In this document: piece after piece, positions 33,934-43,325 of the stretch
How the letters are laid out: each line of letters begins with the position of its first letter
Numbering within the stretch: the first letter of the stretch is position 1
Assembly (NCBI GenBank): GCA_017533785.1
Contig: JAFWII010000004.1
Coordinates: 62,001 to 126,000, forward strand
Direction of reading: 5' to 3'
Source of the DNA: Erysipelotrichaceae bacterium
Lineage (GTDB): Bacteria > Bacillota_I > Bacilli_A > Erysipelotrichales > Erysipelotrichaceae
DNA: 64,000 nucleotides
Notes under the pieces: generated by a model
Seen by the model: only the letters and a program-made list of their open reading frames with translations
The model's database searches: none
Told to the model about the DNA's origin: nothing
Made by a program: the position numbers and the translations under genes

Positions 33934-36498
33934 TTATTTTTCTTTGTCCACTCCGAACAGGTCTCCGAAGAGATCCAACTCTTCAACAAGCTTATCGATG
34001 TTTTCCGTTTCTTCCTGCGGTTCTGCCGGTCTGACGGTGCTTTCTTCCGGCGGCAGATCGATGATCAGAACCTCTTCGATATCGTTCTGATCCGCTCTTA
34101 ACAGGAAGTATTCGTCAGTCGTCAGCAGCGGTTTACCGAAGGTGCTTTCACGGTCCATCAGTGATACATCCTTAGCGTCCACCACGAGTTCCTGGCCTCT
34201 GGCATAGAGACGGAAACTGTCGAGCGGTTTGACCGCGATCGCATAACGGACACAGTACGGGGAGCTCTTGCGCTGTTTGAAGAGACGGAATCCCTTGGTC
34301 GCCCTCGAGGTCAGCGCACAGTCGCTGAGACGGATACGCTTGTTGTTGGTCTCTTCGGTCAGCAGCATTACGGAAGAAGCGTTCTCACGCAGTACGCAGA
34401 TATCGGCAAGCTCATCGCCCTTGACGTTCATCGCCGCCACGCCCATGGCGCGTACGGAGATCGGGTTCAGGACATCGGAACTGTAGCGGTTGTAGTAGCC
34501 GTCTTTCGAAACGAGGAAGATCTCTTCGCCCGGATAGACGGTGCAGGCTTTGATCAGTTCGTCCCCTGCCTTCAGTTTCATCGCCGTAGACAGACGGTTG
34601 GTCCTCTGCAGCATGAATTCCTTTACCGGAGATTTCTTGATCATACCGTTTTTTGAAGCGGTCAGGATATAGGCATTGGTCTCGAAATTGTGAACCAATA
34701 ATGCGGAAACGATCTTCTCGCCGCCCTGCATCTTCACATAATGGGAGACGTGGGTGCCGAGATCCTTCCACTTCGTATCCGCGATCGTGTAGATCGGAAT
34801 CTGGGCATAATCACCGAGATTGGTAAAGATGAGCAGCTGGTCAAGCGTCTCGCAGTTGCGGATACCCAGGAGGATATCGCCGTCCTTGAATTCCGGCAGC
34901 GTCGTGTTGGAATCGTAGGACTTCTTGGAATAGCGGCGCAGATAACCGTCTCTTGTCAGCGAGATATAGACGTTCTCGTTGGTAATCATGTCTTCCTTAG
35001 TGATGACGATCTCCTGGACTTCGTCTTCGATCGTCGTCTTTCTGGGAGTCGGGTACTTCTGTTTGATCTCGCGCAGTTCTTTGACGATGACGCTCTTCAG
35101 TACAGCTTCGCTCGAAAGAATGCTCTTGAGCTCGCCTGTTTCCTTGATCAATGAACCGTATTCCTCACGCAGCAATGTGATGTCCGTTGAAGACAAGCGG
35201 TAAAGGCGCATCGTAACGATGGCTTCTGCCTGTTCCTCGGTAAATCCGAAAGCTTCGATCAGGTTCTTCTTGGAGTCTGTCTTGTCCTTGCTTCGGCGGA
35301 TGATCGCAATGATTTCATCGAGTATCGATATCGCCTTCATCAGACCTTCGAGGATATGCATCCGCTTCTCTTTCTGGTCTAGAAGGTATTTCGAACGGTT
35401 GAGAACGACTTCCTTACGGAAATCGATAAAGGTATCCAAAGCCCTCTCCAACGACATCATGACCGGACGGTGATCGACGATCGCGATCATGTTGTAGGAG
35501 AAGTTCACCTGCAGGTCAGTTGTTTTGAAGAGATAATTGAGGATAAGTTTCTCGTTGGCATCTTTCTTCAGATCGATGACGATCCTCAGACCGTTACGGC
35601 CGGAATCGTCGCGGACATCGGTGATGCCATCTAAATCTTTATTGATCCGGACATCGGTGATCTGACGTACAAGTTCGGATTTGACGACTTCATACGGGAT
35701 CTCTGTGATCACGATCTGTTTTCCGGTCCTGGTCTCTACGATCTCGGTGCGAGAACGCAACACGACCTTCGCCCTGCCGGTGCTGAAGGCTTCCTTGATC
35801 TTATCGATGCCCTGCACGATACCTCCGGTCGGGAAATCCGGTCCTTTGATATACTGCATCAGATCATCCAGCGAACATCCCGGATGATGCAGACGGTAGA
35901 TCGTCGCGTCGATGACTTCATTCAGGTTATGCGGTGCGATCTTGGTCGCATAGCCTTCGGCGATACCGGTCGCTCCGTTGACCAAAAGCAGCGGGAAAGA
36001 AGCCGGCAGAACCGTCGGTTCCAGTACGGTATCATCGTAGTTATTGGTCATTTTGACCGTGTCTTTATCGATATCGTTCAACAATAACGAAGAGAACGGC
36101 GACATTCTGACTTCGGTATAACGGTAGGCAGCCGGCGGATCGTCGTCGATCGAGCCGTTGTTACCGTGAAAGTCGATCAGCGGTACATTGACCTTCCAGT
36201 CCTGAGACAGACGGACCATTGCTTCATAGACGCTGGTGTCGCCGTGAGGATGGAACGTACCGATAACAAGACCGACGACCTTCGCTGATTTACGGTGCGG
36301 TTTCTCGGCGGTGTTGCCGTCATAGTCCATGGCGTAGAGAATACGGCGCTGGACCGGTTTCAGACCGTCACGCGCATCCGGGAGCGCACGCTCCTGAATT
36401 ACGTATTTGGAATACCGGCTGAAACGGTCGGACATGATGCCTTCAAGTTCCCAGTCTACCGGGGGATTGTAGATGATCTCTTTTTCCTTTTTAGCCAT
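33934..36498 (-). CDS. parC: DNA topoisomerase IV subunit A
   Basis: The breakage-reunion subunit of topoisomerase IV decatenates daughter chromosomes. The 854 residues show the region DARDGLKPVQRRILYAM with the quinolone-target neighbourhood (GDTSVYEAM), the active-site Tyr in AAYRYTEVRMS and C-terminal beta-pinwheel repeats. An acidic tail (EETENIDKLVEELDLFGDLF) closes the protein. It overlaps parE by eight bases. The choice of ParC over GyrA rests on pairing with a ParE-like neighbour and the lack of a GyrA-box seen by eye. Confidence 0.95.
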   Translation of the reverse strand: MAKKEKEIIYNPPVDWELEGIMSDRFSRYSKYVIQERALPDARDGLKPVQRRILYAMDYDGNTAEKPHRKSAKVVGLVIGTFHPHGDTSVYEAMVRLSQDWKVNVPLIDFHGNNGSIDDDPPAAYRYTEVRMSPFSSLLLNDIDKDTVKMTNNYDDTVLEPTVLPASFPLLLVNGATGIAEGYATKIAPHNLNEVIDATIYRLHHPGCSLDDLMQYIKGPDFPTGGIVQGIDKIKEAFSTGRAKVVLRSRTEIVETRTGKQIVITEIPYEVVKSELVRQITDVRINKDLDGITDVRDDSGRNGLRIVIDLKKDANEKLILNYLFKTTDLQVNFSYNMIAIVDHRPVMMSLERALDTFIDFRKEVVLNRSKYLLDQKEKRMHILEGLMKAISILDEIIAIIRRSKDKTDSKKNLIEAFGFTEEQAEAIVTMRLYRLSSTDITLLREEYGSLIKETGELKSILSSEAVLKSVIVKELREIKQKYPTPRKTTIEDEVQEIVITKEDMITNENVYISLTRDGYLRRYSKKSYDSNTTLPEFKDGDILLGIRNCETLDQLLIFTNLGDYAQIPIYTIADTKWKDLGTHVSHYVKMQGGEKIVSALLVHNFETNAYILTASKNGMIKKSPVKEFMLQRTNRLSTAMKLKAGDELIKACTVYPGEEIFLVSKDGYYNRYSSDVLNPISVRAMGVAAMNVKGDELADICVLRENASSVMLLTEETNNKRIRLSDCALTSRATKGFRLFKQRKSSPYCVRYAIAVKPLDSFRLYARGQELVVDAKDVSLMDRESTFGKPLLTTDEYFLLRADQNDIEEVLIIDLPPEESTVRPAEPQEETENIDKLVEELDLFGDLFGVDKEK

Positions 36499-38407
36499 GT
36501 CTCTCCACCTTGAAATCCTCTTCTAATGTGAAGTCGATATTGTCTTCGATCCACTTCTTGCGCAGATCCGGCTTGTTGCCCATCAAAACGGAAACACGGC
36601 GTTCCGCCAGTGCCGCGTCTTCAATGGTGACCCGGATCAGCGTGCGTTTTTCCGGATCCATGGTCGTATCCCAAAGCTGGTCAGCATCCATCTCGCCCAG
36701 ACCTTTATAACGCTGGATATCGATCTTGCCGCCTTTCGCGCGGATCGCATTCAGTTCTTCATCGCTGTAGCAGTATGTCATCTCCTTACCGCGTACAGCA
36801 CGATAAAGCGGCGGCATCGCGATATACACATGTCCTGTATCGATCAGTTCCTTCATGAAGCGGTAGAAGAACGTCAGCAGCAGGATCTGGATATGCGCAC
36901 CGTCGGTATCGGCATCTGTCATGATGATGACCTTATCGTATTTGATATCTTCGACGTTGAAATCCTTGCCGACACCGGCACCTAAGGCATGAACGATGGT
37001 ATTGAGTTCTTCGTTCTTTTCGATGTCAGCCAGATAGGCTTTCTCTGTATTCAAAACCTTGCCTCGCAGCGGCAGGATCGCCTGGAATTTGGAATCACGG
37101 CATTTCTTGGCGGAACCGCCCGCTGAATCACCCTCGACCAAGAACAGTTCAAGGCGTTTGTAGTCGCGTGTCTGCGCCGGAGCCAGTTTACCGGAGAGGA
37201 CCTTCTCCGTCTTGAAGTTGTCTTTCTTCCCTTTTCTGGCTTCATCTTTTGCCTTACGGGCTGCTTCTCTGGCAACGGCCGCCTTCTGCATCTTCTTAAT
37301 GAGGAAGTCCGCGTTCTCACGGTTCTCGTTCAGATAGTAAAGCAGCTGTTCAGAAACGATCGTCTCGACAGCATTCTTGGCCTGCGGCGTGCCCAGACGC
37401 CCTTTCGTCTGTCCTTCGAACTGCAGGATATCTTCCGGGATCGTCAGTGACAGGATCGTCGTCAGACCCTCACGGATATCCGTTCCTTCAAAGTTCTTAT
37501 CCTTTTCCTTCAGGAGATTATGCGAACGGGCATAATCGTTGAAAGTCTTGGTAAAAGCAGTCTTGTAGCCGACTTCGTGGCTGCCGCCGTCGGAAGTACG
37601 GACAAGGTTGACAAAGGAGAAGGTGTTCTCTTGATAGGTATCGGTATACTGGAACGCGACATCGACGATGATGCCGTTGGATTTACCGCTGAAGGTCACG
37701 ATCGGTGACAGAGCATCCTTATCCTCGTTGATGAACTCAACAAAAGCGCGCAGACCATCATCGTATTTGAAGGACTGCGTTTCATTATGGATATGATCCT
37801 TTACGACCAACTCCACATCCTTCAGAAGGAACGCTTCCTCCTGGGCGCGGGTGCAGATCGTTGAGAATACGAAGTTTGTCGTGGAGAAGATCTTTGGGTC
37901 CGGTTTGAAAGTGACTTTGGAACCGGTCGTTGTGCTGGTTCCGATTTCCTTCAGATCCCCCTTCTTCTTGCCGTGCTCAAAGCGCATCGCGTATCTTTTC
38001 TTATCGCGGCAGACCTCGACATCGACCCATTCGCTCAGCGCGTTTACGACGCTGGCGCCGACACCGTGCAGACCGCCGGAGCTCTTATATCCGCCCTGGC
38101 CGAACTTGCCGCCGGCATGCAGGACAGTGAAGATGACTTCCAATGCGGATTTTCCGGATTTATGCTTATCGATCGGCATACCGCGACCGAAATCGGTTAC
38201 CGTACAGGAACCGTCTTTATTCAATTCGATGATGATCTGTTTGCCGTAACCGTTCAGGGCTTCGTCGATCGAGTTGTCGACGATCTCCCAAACCAGGTGA
38301 TGAAGACCGCGACCGTCAACCGATCCGATGTACATACCCGGTCTTTTTCTTACGGCTTCCAGACCTTCCAGAATCTGGATAGATTCAGCGTTGTATTTGT
38401 TTGTCAT
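36491..38407 (-). CDS. parE: DNA topoisomerase IV subunit B
   Basis: This is the ATPase subunit of topoisomerase IV. The 638 residues contain the GHKL fold motifs VDNSIDEALNGYG, DFGRGMPID and GLHGVGASVVNAL. The TOPRIM box EGDSAGGSAKKCRDSKF and DADTDGAHI, and the C-terminal RYKGLGEMDADQLWDTTMDP, follow. It heads the parE-parC pair and is divergent from plsY. Confidence 0.97.
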   Translation of the reverse strand: MTNKYNAESIQILEGLEAVRKRPGMYIGSVDGRGLHHLVWEIVDNSIDEALNGYGKQIIIELNKDGSCTVTDFGRGMPIDKHKSGKSALEVIFTVLHAGGKFGQGGYKSSGGLHGVGASVVNALSEWVDVEVCRDKKRYAMRFEHGKKKGDLKEIGTSTTTGSKVTFKPDPKIFSTTNFVFSTICTRAQEEAFLLKDVELVVKDHIHNETQSFKYDDGLRAFVEFINEDKDALSPIVTFSGKSNGIIVDVAFQYTDTYQENTFSFVNLVRTSDGGSHEVGYKTAFTKTFNDYARSHNLLKEKDKNFEGTDIREGLTTILSLTIPEDILQFEGQTKGRLGTPQAKNAVETIVSEQLLYYLNENRENADFLIKKMQKAAVAREAARKAKDEARKGKKDNFKTEKVLSGKLAPAQTRDYKRLELFLVEGDSAGGSAKKCRDSKFQAILPLRGKVLNTEKAYLADIEKNEELNTIVHALGAGVGKDFNVEDIKYDKVIIMTDADTDGAHIQILLLTFFYRFMKELIDTGHVYIAMPPLYRAVRGKEMTYCYSDEELNAIRAKGGKIDIQRYKGLGEMDADQLWDTTMDPEKRTLIRVTIEDAALAERRVSVLMGNKPDLRKKWIEDNIDFTLEEDFKVERHG

Positions 38408-38478
38408 AGCACCTCTCTCAACTATTTATTATACCATTTTGAGCATGTTACTTCCAGTCACAGCGGACTTGCAAAGTA

Positions 38479-38487
38479 TGCTAGAAT
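38479..38487 (+). promoter_or_regulatory. Extended -10 promoter of plsY
   Basis: TGCTAGAAT fits the extended -10 element with one mismatch, 21 bases ahead of the plsY start codon. Confidence 0.45.
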
Positions 38488-38508
38488 AAAGCCAAGAGGT
38501 AATTGTGT

Positions 38509-39123
38509 ATGTTACGTTTTTTAGGAATTGTATTGTGGAGCATTATCGGTTATCTGTTCGGCTCCGTTCCGTGGGCTCTGGTGATCGGCAAAGTCTTCTT
38601 CCATAAAGATGTCCGCCAGTACGGTTCACACAACCTCGGCGGAACCAATGCCGGGCGTGTATTAGGCAAGCCGATCGGCGCTTTAGTTATCGTTCTGGAT
38701 GCGTTAAAAGCATTCGTCGCGATGGCGATTGCCAATAAGATCATGCCGGACGCGGCAATCTATACAGGTTTCTTCGCGATCATCGGTCATTGTTTCCCGG
38801 TCTTCGCACAGTTCCGCGGCGGCAAGGGCGTTGCCAGCACCTTCGGCTATCTGCTCGGTATCGGACTCTTCGTGATCAAGGATCCGGTCTTCGCGTTCGT
38901 CTATCCGGTCCTAGTCTTCTTCCTGGTCTTGGGCCTTTCAAGAATGGTATCCCTCTCCAGCATGATCGCACTGGTAGCTGCATCAGTGATCATGTTCCTG
39001 ATTGCACCAAAGAGCGTCTTCGTCTGCACCCTGCTGATCACCCTGCTCGTGATCGTCCGCCATATCAATAACATCCAGCGGATCATTCAGGGACGCGAAA
39101 GCAAAGTCAGTTTCCTGAAATAA
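38509..39123 (+). CDS. plsY: Acyl-phosphate glycerol-3-phosphate acyltransferase PlsY
   Basis: This integral membrane enzyme makes lysophosphatidic acid from acyl-phosphate and glycerol-3-phosphate. The 204 residues have about five membrane helices and the three conserved loops: GSVPWALVIGK, GSHNLGGTNAGRVLG and FRGGKGVASTFG. The ATG at 38509 has AGAGG nine bases upstream; a TTG two codons earlier is less likely. It stands opposite parE, as often in Firmicutes. Confidence 0.97.
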   Translation: MLRFLGIVLWSIIGYLFGSVPWALVIGKVFFHKDVRQYGSHNLGGTNAGRVLGKPIGALVIVLDALKAFVAMAIANKIMPDAAIYTGFFAIIGHCFPVFAQFRGGKGVASTFGYLLGIGLFVIKDPVFAFVYPVLVFFLVLGLSRMVSLSSMIALVAASVIMFLIAPKSVFVCTLLITLLVIVRHINNIQRIIQGRESKVSFLK

Positions 39124-39143
39124 CCATTTACTATTCAAAAGTC

Positions 39144-39166
39144 AAGGCGTCTAATGACGCCTTTTT
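39144..39166 (+). terminator. Terminator of plsY
   Basis: AAGGCGTC, loop TAAT, GACGCC, then TTTTT. It marks the border between housekeeping sequence and the defence-type island. Confidence 0.85.
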
Positions 39167-39212
39167 AAATACAATAATACTTGTTCTTAATTGCTAATAA
39201 AAGAGTCCAAAA

Positions 39213-39866
39213 CTATTTATCAAAATCTCCAAGCCTTCTCCTAATATCATTAATCCATTCACCGTTATATTTGAAATAATCTGGTCCCGGAACGCTCTTA
39301 ATTCCTGTTATTTGCTTAGCAACACCGGTTAAGCTGGTTATCTCGTTATTATACTTTACTCTCCAGTCATCCACAACTTCACATCTTGCTTTGCATTGTC
39401 CTCTATGCCACATCTCAACAATTGCACCAACGGGGATGCCAATTCTTTTAAAATTCATCGCCTTTGCATGCTTTTTTGCTTCTGTCGCAACCCTTTGGTC
39501 CTCGGCTTCGTGTTTTGTTTCTCTCCACTTCTTAAGATTGTTACCTGTTCCGCTTATTTTTGCAATGCTGTCCAACAATGCATAAGCATCTTCTGGATCC
39601 ATAGCATAAAACTCACGAACTCTCTTTTTACCGTCAAACTCCTCGATGGACCGAAGATCCGGATTTAATTTATCAATGATTTTATGAACTTCTTTATCCG
39701 AAAGATCGCTGCTTGTTTCGTATGTTGCATAAACTCTGAATGCAAACGGAAGACTCTCACTTCTATTCAACTCGCTCAGTCTTCGTTCAACATCGCTTGC
39801 ATAGCCAATTTTGATCCATTCCTTAAAAGATGGGTTTGTCAGAATGTATATATATCCTTTTGCCAT
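39213..39866 (-). CDS. GIY-YIG nuclease with C-terminal RAMA domain
   Basis: The 217-residue protein joins two domains. Residues 1-107 form a GIY-YIG/T5orf172-like nuclease: GYIYILT (4-10), KIGYASDVERRLSELNRSE (19-37) and a conserved Glu and Asn further on. A Lys/Arg/Glu helix links to residues 138-212. That segment matches the RAMA (restriction adenine methylase-associated) pattern: GIPVGAIVEMWH, CEVVDDWRVKYNNEITSLTG and YFKYNGEWINDIR. RAMA domains are predicted to read modified DNA, so a modification-dependent nuclease is likely. It lies at the end of the type I restriction island, and its AT-rich composition suggests transfer. Confidence 0.82.
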   Translation of the reverse strand: MAKGYIYILTNPSFKEWIKIGYASDVERRLSELNRSESLPFAFRVYATYETSSDLSDKEVHKIIDKLNPDLRSIEEFDGKKRVREFYAMDPEDAYALLDSIAKISGTGNNLKKWRETKHEAEDQRVATEAKKHAKAMNFKRIGIPVGAIVEMWHRGQCKARCEVVDDWRVKYNNEITSLTGVAKQITGIKSVPGPDYFKYNGEWINDIRRRLGDFDK

Positions 39867-39950
39867 ATTAGCCCTCCAAAACCTCTAATTCAAAACACTG
39901 TCTCTAAAGAACAAAAAAGACTCTTCTATTTCAATTGATTTCTACACAAC

Positions 39951-40022
39951 TCATTTTACTTTGTCAACTCGATTTGCGAATGATCGAAACAATTCCAGCA
40001 TATCAATAAATGAAAATTCGAA
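39951..40022 (-). pseudogene. Probable 3' fragment of a third hsdS gene
   Basis: In a frame different from the upstream hsdS, codons read FSFIDMLELFRSFANRVDKVK then TGA. The spacing F..F....VDK.K copies the C-terminal helix motif of both intact HsdS proteins (FVAQVDKSK and FVAQIDKSK). There is no start codon. It is best read as a leftover from recombination between specificity genes. The match is short, so the call is tentative. Confidence 0.35.
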
Positions 40023-40023
40023 A

Positions 40024-41139
40024 TCAAATCGGCAATAACACGAACAATTTTGATTTGTCGACCTGGGCGACGAATTCCACAAAATCATTTTGTTCGTCCA
40101 TAGGCGGCACCATCAACCGCAAAGAGTTGATGGAATTAAAATTCAACCCTGCCTTTACTGCGCTCTGGTTTTTTGATTCGAATTGTTCTTTTCCCGCAGG
40201 ACTTTCCATGAAATACGCAACGTACAGCGGGTTAAGAGTATTTCGATTTAGACGAATACAAGTTAGGTGCTGGTTGATGTAGGCGCCGTGTTCTGCGATT
40301 TCTCTTGTAACAACACCAGTTCGCCCCAAATCTGCCGTGATACTAATCAGTAAGTCACCTTCTTGCACTTTCGTTCGCTTTGCCTCAGCATTATCGGGAG
40401 CATTGACAGGTTGCATATTATCAATCGAAATGCGGCATTCTTTAACATTCTTTATAGTAATAAACCATTCTACTCCATCATCCACACAATACTGTGCCCA
40501 ACCGCGAGAGCCGGATGTAAGGAAAGCGATATGTTCCGAGAGCTGACAAACAGGATAGTTGTTAGGGTTAATTCTTGGATCTCCAAACATCTCGACAAAT
40601 CGGGCTTTGATTAAGTCATCAAGAGCGGCCAATTCCTGCCGACGGGCATCAATGATTCTCTGCACTGTATCCAGTCGAACAACTATCTCTGCCTGCGTCT
40701 GAGCAGGATATACTGGGATCTCATATGCAATCCATCTGCTCAAATCGATGGATTTGCCTTGTCGACTTCCGCGTTTCATGTACCGCGCAAACATGTCCAT
40801 ATTGCGACAATGCAAACAATAACGCAGATAGTCATAATCAATTCCGGCTATCCTATATGTGTGGTACGCAGGAGACACAGAATATACCGTATCATCAGAT
40901 AGAATTCCTATGTCCATTTGGACAGACCCCATCCCCACCGTCAGCGTCCCTTTGTAGATTAGCTTGTTTTTCGAATAGTCCTTCGCAAGTTCCTTAGAAT
41001 AAATGCTTTCCCTAGTTCGAATTCCATAACGTCCAACTGCAACGGGGCGATACTTGTTATCAGTATTTAGCTCTTTGTATTCCGTTAGGTATTCACTCAA
41101 CGGATGCAAAGTAATTGCGGATCTATTGATTATGCTCAT
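40024..41139 (-). CDS. hsdS: Type I restriction specificity subunit HsdS, second copy, C-terminally shortened
   Basis: HsdS sets the DNA target of the type I complex. The 371 residues carry two target-recognition domains separated by the conserved helix region RLDTVQRIIDARRQELAALDDLIKARFVEMFGDP. The second one ends at FVAQVDKSK and then runs into LFVLLPI and a stop, lacking about 20 residues present in the other copy. The ATG at 41139 is chosen: TTGAGG lies nine bases upstream, and that whole block is shared with the other hsdS as a perfect 23-bp repeat. It follows the recombinase gene closely on the same strand, so it may be expressed or act as a cassette store. Confidence 0.85.
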   Translation of the reverse strand: MSIINRSAITLHPLSEYLTEYKELNTDNKYRPVAVGRYGIRTRESIYSKELAKDYSKNKLIYKGTLTVGMGSVQMDIGILSDDTVYSVSPAYHTYRIAGIDYDYLRYCLHCRNMDMFARYMKRGSRQGKSIDLSRWIAYEIPVYPAQTQAEIVVRLDTVQRIIDARRQELAALDDLIKARFVEMFGDPRINPNNYPVCQLSEHIAFLTSGSRGWAQYCVDDGVEWFITIKNVKECRISIDNMQPVNAPDNAEAKRTKVQEGDLLISITADLGRTGVVTREIAEHGAYINQHLTCIRLNRNTLNPLYVAYFMESPAGKEQFESKNQSAVKAGLNFNSINSLRLMVPPMDEQNDFVEFVAQVDKSKLFVLLPI

Positions 41140-41155
41140 CCCTACAAACCTCAAT
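41133..41155. repeat. 23-bp direct repeat, copy at hsdS2 start
   Basis: TGCTCATCCCTACAAACCTC plus AAT, identical to 43319-43341 and in the same orientation. The repeat spans the ribosome binding site and start codon of hsdS. Confidence 0.9.
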
Positions 41156-41164
41156 CTGTAGGGC

Positions 41165-42133
41165 CTATGCTATATACCTCCTATGAGATGTTTTAACGTT
41201 ATTTTGATTTACGATAGCATATTGCATCGTCGTATCAATCTGCGAATGTCCAAGGATCTTTTGGACCTGTTCTATAGGCATTCCCTTGTCAATTGCCCTT
41301 GTTGCCATTGTGCGGCGAAACTTGTGCGGGTGAATCCGTTCAATTGAAAGCCGCCTGCCCAGTTTCCTCAGACGTATCTCTACGCCGCTGATCTTCAAAC
41401 GGTCATATGGAGCGTCCAATGTTACAAAAAGCGCTGGATTATCATCGCTGCGGCTTTCAAGATACTCTGACAGATGGACCTTTGCCTTCGCGTCAAAATA
41501 AACGCGCCGTTCCTTTTCGCCTTTTCCGAAGACAATGCATTCACGCTGTTCCAAATCAACATCAGAGATGTTAAGCTGAACGAGTTCTCCGACTCTGATA
41601 CCGGTGGAGTACAGGAGATCTATAATCGCCAGATCCCTAAGCTCCGTGCAGGCATCCCGCATACGCTCCATACTTTCGTCGGAAATCACTTCCTTCACAA
41701 CGGTCTTAGTTTTGATCTTGTGAATCCGCCTCATAGGGCTTTTCAGAATATAATCCTCTTCTTCAAGCCAAGAGAAGAAACTGGATATATTCCTGCGGAT
41801 ATTGTCCACCGTTACCTTGCTGCAGCGCCCATTCTGCTGATACTCTACCAAGTAGGTACGTATCTCGTCAGTCGTCATTTTTCGGATCGGTGTTTTGACC
41901 CGATTCAGCAAATGTTCTGCTGTAGTCCTGTAATACTGAATTGTCCGCTCTGAGCAACCCTCGATCCTTTTTGCATCCAAGAACAACTTCAAATACTCTT
42001 CGTTAGTTGTTTCTATCTGCTTGACAGGATTAGGCACAAGATTTTTCAGTAACACCTCTTGCAGTTTTTTCATCTGAGCAATGCTCAGATACTCCGCCAT
42101 TTCATTTAAGATACTAACCAGTTTTTCTTCCAT
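41165..42133 (-). CDS. Tyrosine recombinase (XerC/integrase type) between the two hsdS genes
   Basis: A 322-residue site-specific recombinase. The N-terminal SAM-like core-binding domain (EEYLKLFLDAKRIEGCSERT) precedes the catalytic domain with Arg in LYSTGIRVGELVQLN, HPHKFRRTMATRA (HxxR), LGHSQIDTTMQYA (His and Tyr). All active-site residues are present. The ATG at 42133 has AAGGAGTG upstream; 22 extra codons overlap the hsdS end. Such genes linked to hsdS usually rearrange specificity domains by inversion; here both hsdS genes point the same way, which changes what it could do. Confidence 0.92.
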   Translation of the reverse strand: MEEKLVSILNEMAEYLSIAQMKKLQEVLLKNLVPNPVKQIETTNEEYLKLFLDAKRIEGCSERTIQYYRTTAEHLLNRVKTPIRKMTTDEIRTYLVEYQQNGRCSKVTVDNIRRNISSFFSWLEEEDYILKSPMRRIHKIKTKTVVKEVISDESMERMRDACTELRDLAIIDLLYSTGIRVGELVQLNISDVDLEQRECIVFGKGEKERRVYFDAKAKVHLSEYLESRSDDNPALFVTLDAPYDRLKISGVEIRLRKLGRRLSIERIHPHKFRRTMATRAIDKGMPIEQVQKILGHSQIDTTMQYAIVNQNNVKTSHRRYIA

Positions 42134-42191
42134 GTTGATACACTCCTTTTTTATGATGTACCAACATCCTGCACCGGCTAGGCCAATCTTT

Positions 42192-43325
42192 TCATCCAAA
42201 GTATTGCTGCATCAAGCTATCGAATAGCAGCTGTGCTTCATCGAGCGCTTTTTGTACGACAACTTTTGATTTGTCGATTTGGGCTACAAAAGTGGAAAAC
42301 GCTTCTTGTTGTGCGATAGGCGGCAGAATCATCTTAAATGCTTTTATATCCCCAACATTTATGTGGGGTGAAGCAGACCCACTCATTTCTTTCAGCGCAT
42401 TGTCCAAGAAGGAATCAAAGTTCATCGCAACTGAGATGAATTCCGGCGTACAGAAGGCTCTATCAGGAGACAGCAACATGGATCGTTGGCCAAGAGCCAC
42501 ATTACAATCTCTATCAAGTACAGCAGCTATACCCAAAATCGCACCTTCACGCGTATAAATAACGTCACCTTTCTCTGGCTTTTTCCTCTGAATTCTCTGT
42601 ATATACTCTTCCTCCGGAATATACTCTATATCTTCCCACATAATCCTGTTCTTTTTGACTATAGAGGTCCGTATGCACATAAACCCAGTGTCCTCTAAGG
42701 TATAACTCGGAGTAGAATGCGGACAGTCTACGATGGATTTACAAGCATCTTCTAATGCTTTTGTTTGCCATTCCATTTCGTTCCGAACAGGATCTCCAAA
42801 CATCTCGATAAATCGGGCTTTGATAAGTTCATCAAGGGTAGATAGTTCCTGCTGGCGTTTTATTATTATACTCGAGACAGTATCGAGCCTATTTATAATC
42901 TCAGCCTGTGCACTTAATTCGGCAACCTTAAACTCATAGTCCAAAACATCGTCTTTTGAACAAGTAGGGTACGTGGCTCCTTTTGAATTTGCTCCGAGAT
43001 ATTGTAAAAACGGCTTACTGCAAAGACAATAGAACAAATATCTTGGCATGCAAAGTCTTTCATCTGGCTTCAGCACAGCGAACGCAGAAGACACAGCAGG
43101 AGATTTTTCTTTGACAGTTGTTATTGCGCCTCTTGTCGGTCGTACGGTAGAAACAAGAATTTCACCTTGATATGCCAAAACAGCCCCAGGAACAGAGCCT
43201 TTGTCTTTTAAAGAATAATCTTTAGTGTTTGTATCAATATCACCTATCTCAATGTAAGGAAAAGAGCCCTCAGATGCTTTGGCTGTTTTTCTCTTTTCGA
43301 CTATTTCTCGTATTCTCTTGCTCAT
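42192..43325 (-). CDS. hsdS: Type I restriction specificity subunit HsdS, main copy
   Basis: The 377-residue protein is full length with two target-recognition domains. The central conserved region is RLDTVSSIIIKRQQELSTLDELIKARFIEMFGDP, and the C-terminal one starts FVAQIDKSKVVVQKALDEAQ and ends SLMQQYFG. Start at 43325: TTGAGG lies nine bases upstream, right behind the hsdM stop. The DNA around the central region (42790-42818) is nearly identical to 40577-40605 in the second copy, giving a further place for exchange. Confidence 0.92.
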   Translation of the reverse strand: MSKRIREIVEKRKTAKASEGSFPYIEIGDIDTNTKDYSLKDKGSVPGAVLAYQGEILVSTVRPTRGAITTVKEKSPAVSSAFAVLKPDERLCMPRYLFYCLCSKPFLQYLGANSKGATYPTCSKDDVLDYEFKVAELSAQAEIINRLDTVSSIIIKRQQELSTLDELIKARFIEMFGDPVRNEMEWQTKALEDACKSIVDCPHSTPSYTLEDTGFMCIRTSIVKKNRIMWEDIEYIPEEEYIQRIQRKKPEKGDVIYTREGAILGIAAVLDRDCNVALGQRSMLLSPDRAFCTPEFISVAMNFDSFLDNALKEMSGSASPHINVGDIKAFKMILPPIAQQEAFSTFVAQIDKSKVVVQKALDEAQLLFDSLMQQYFG

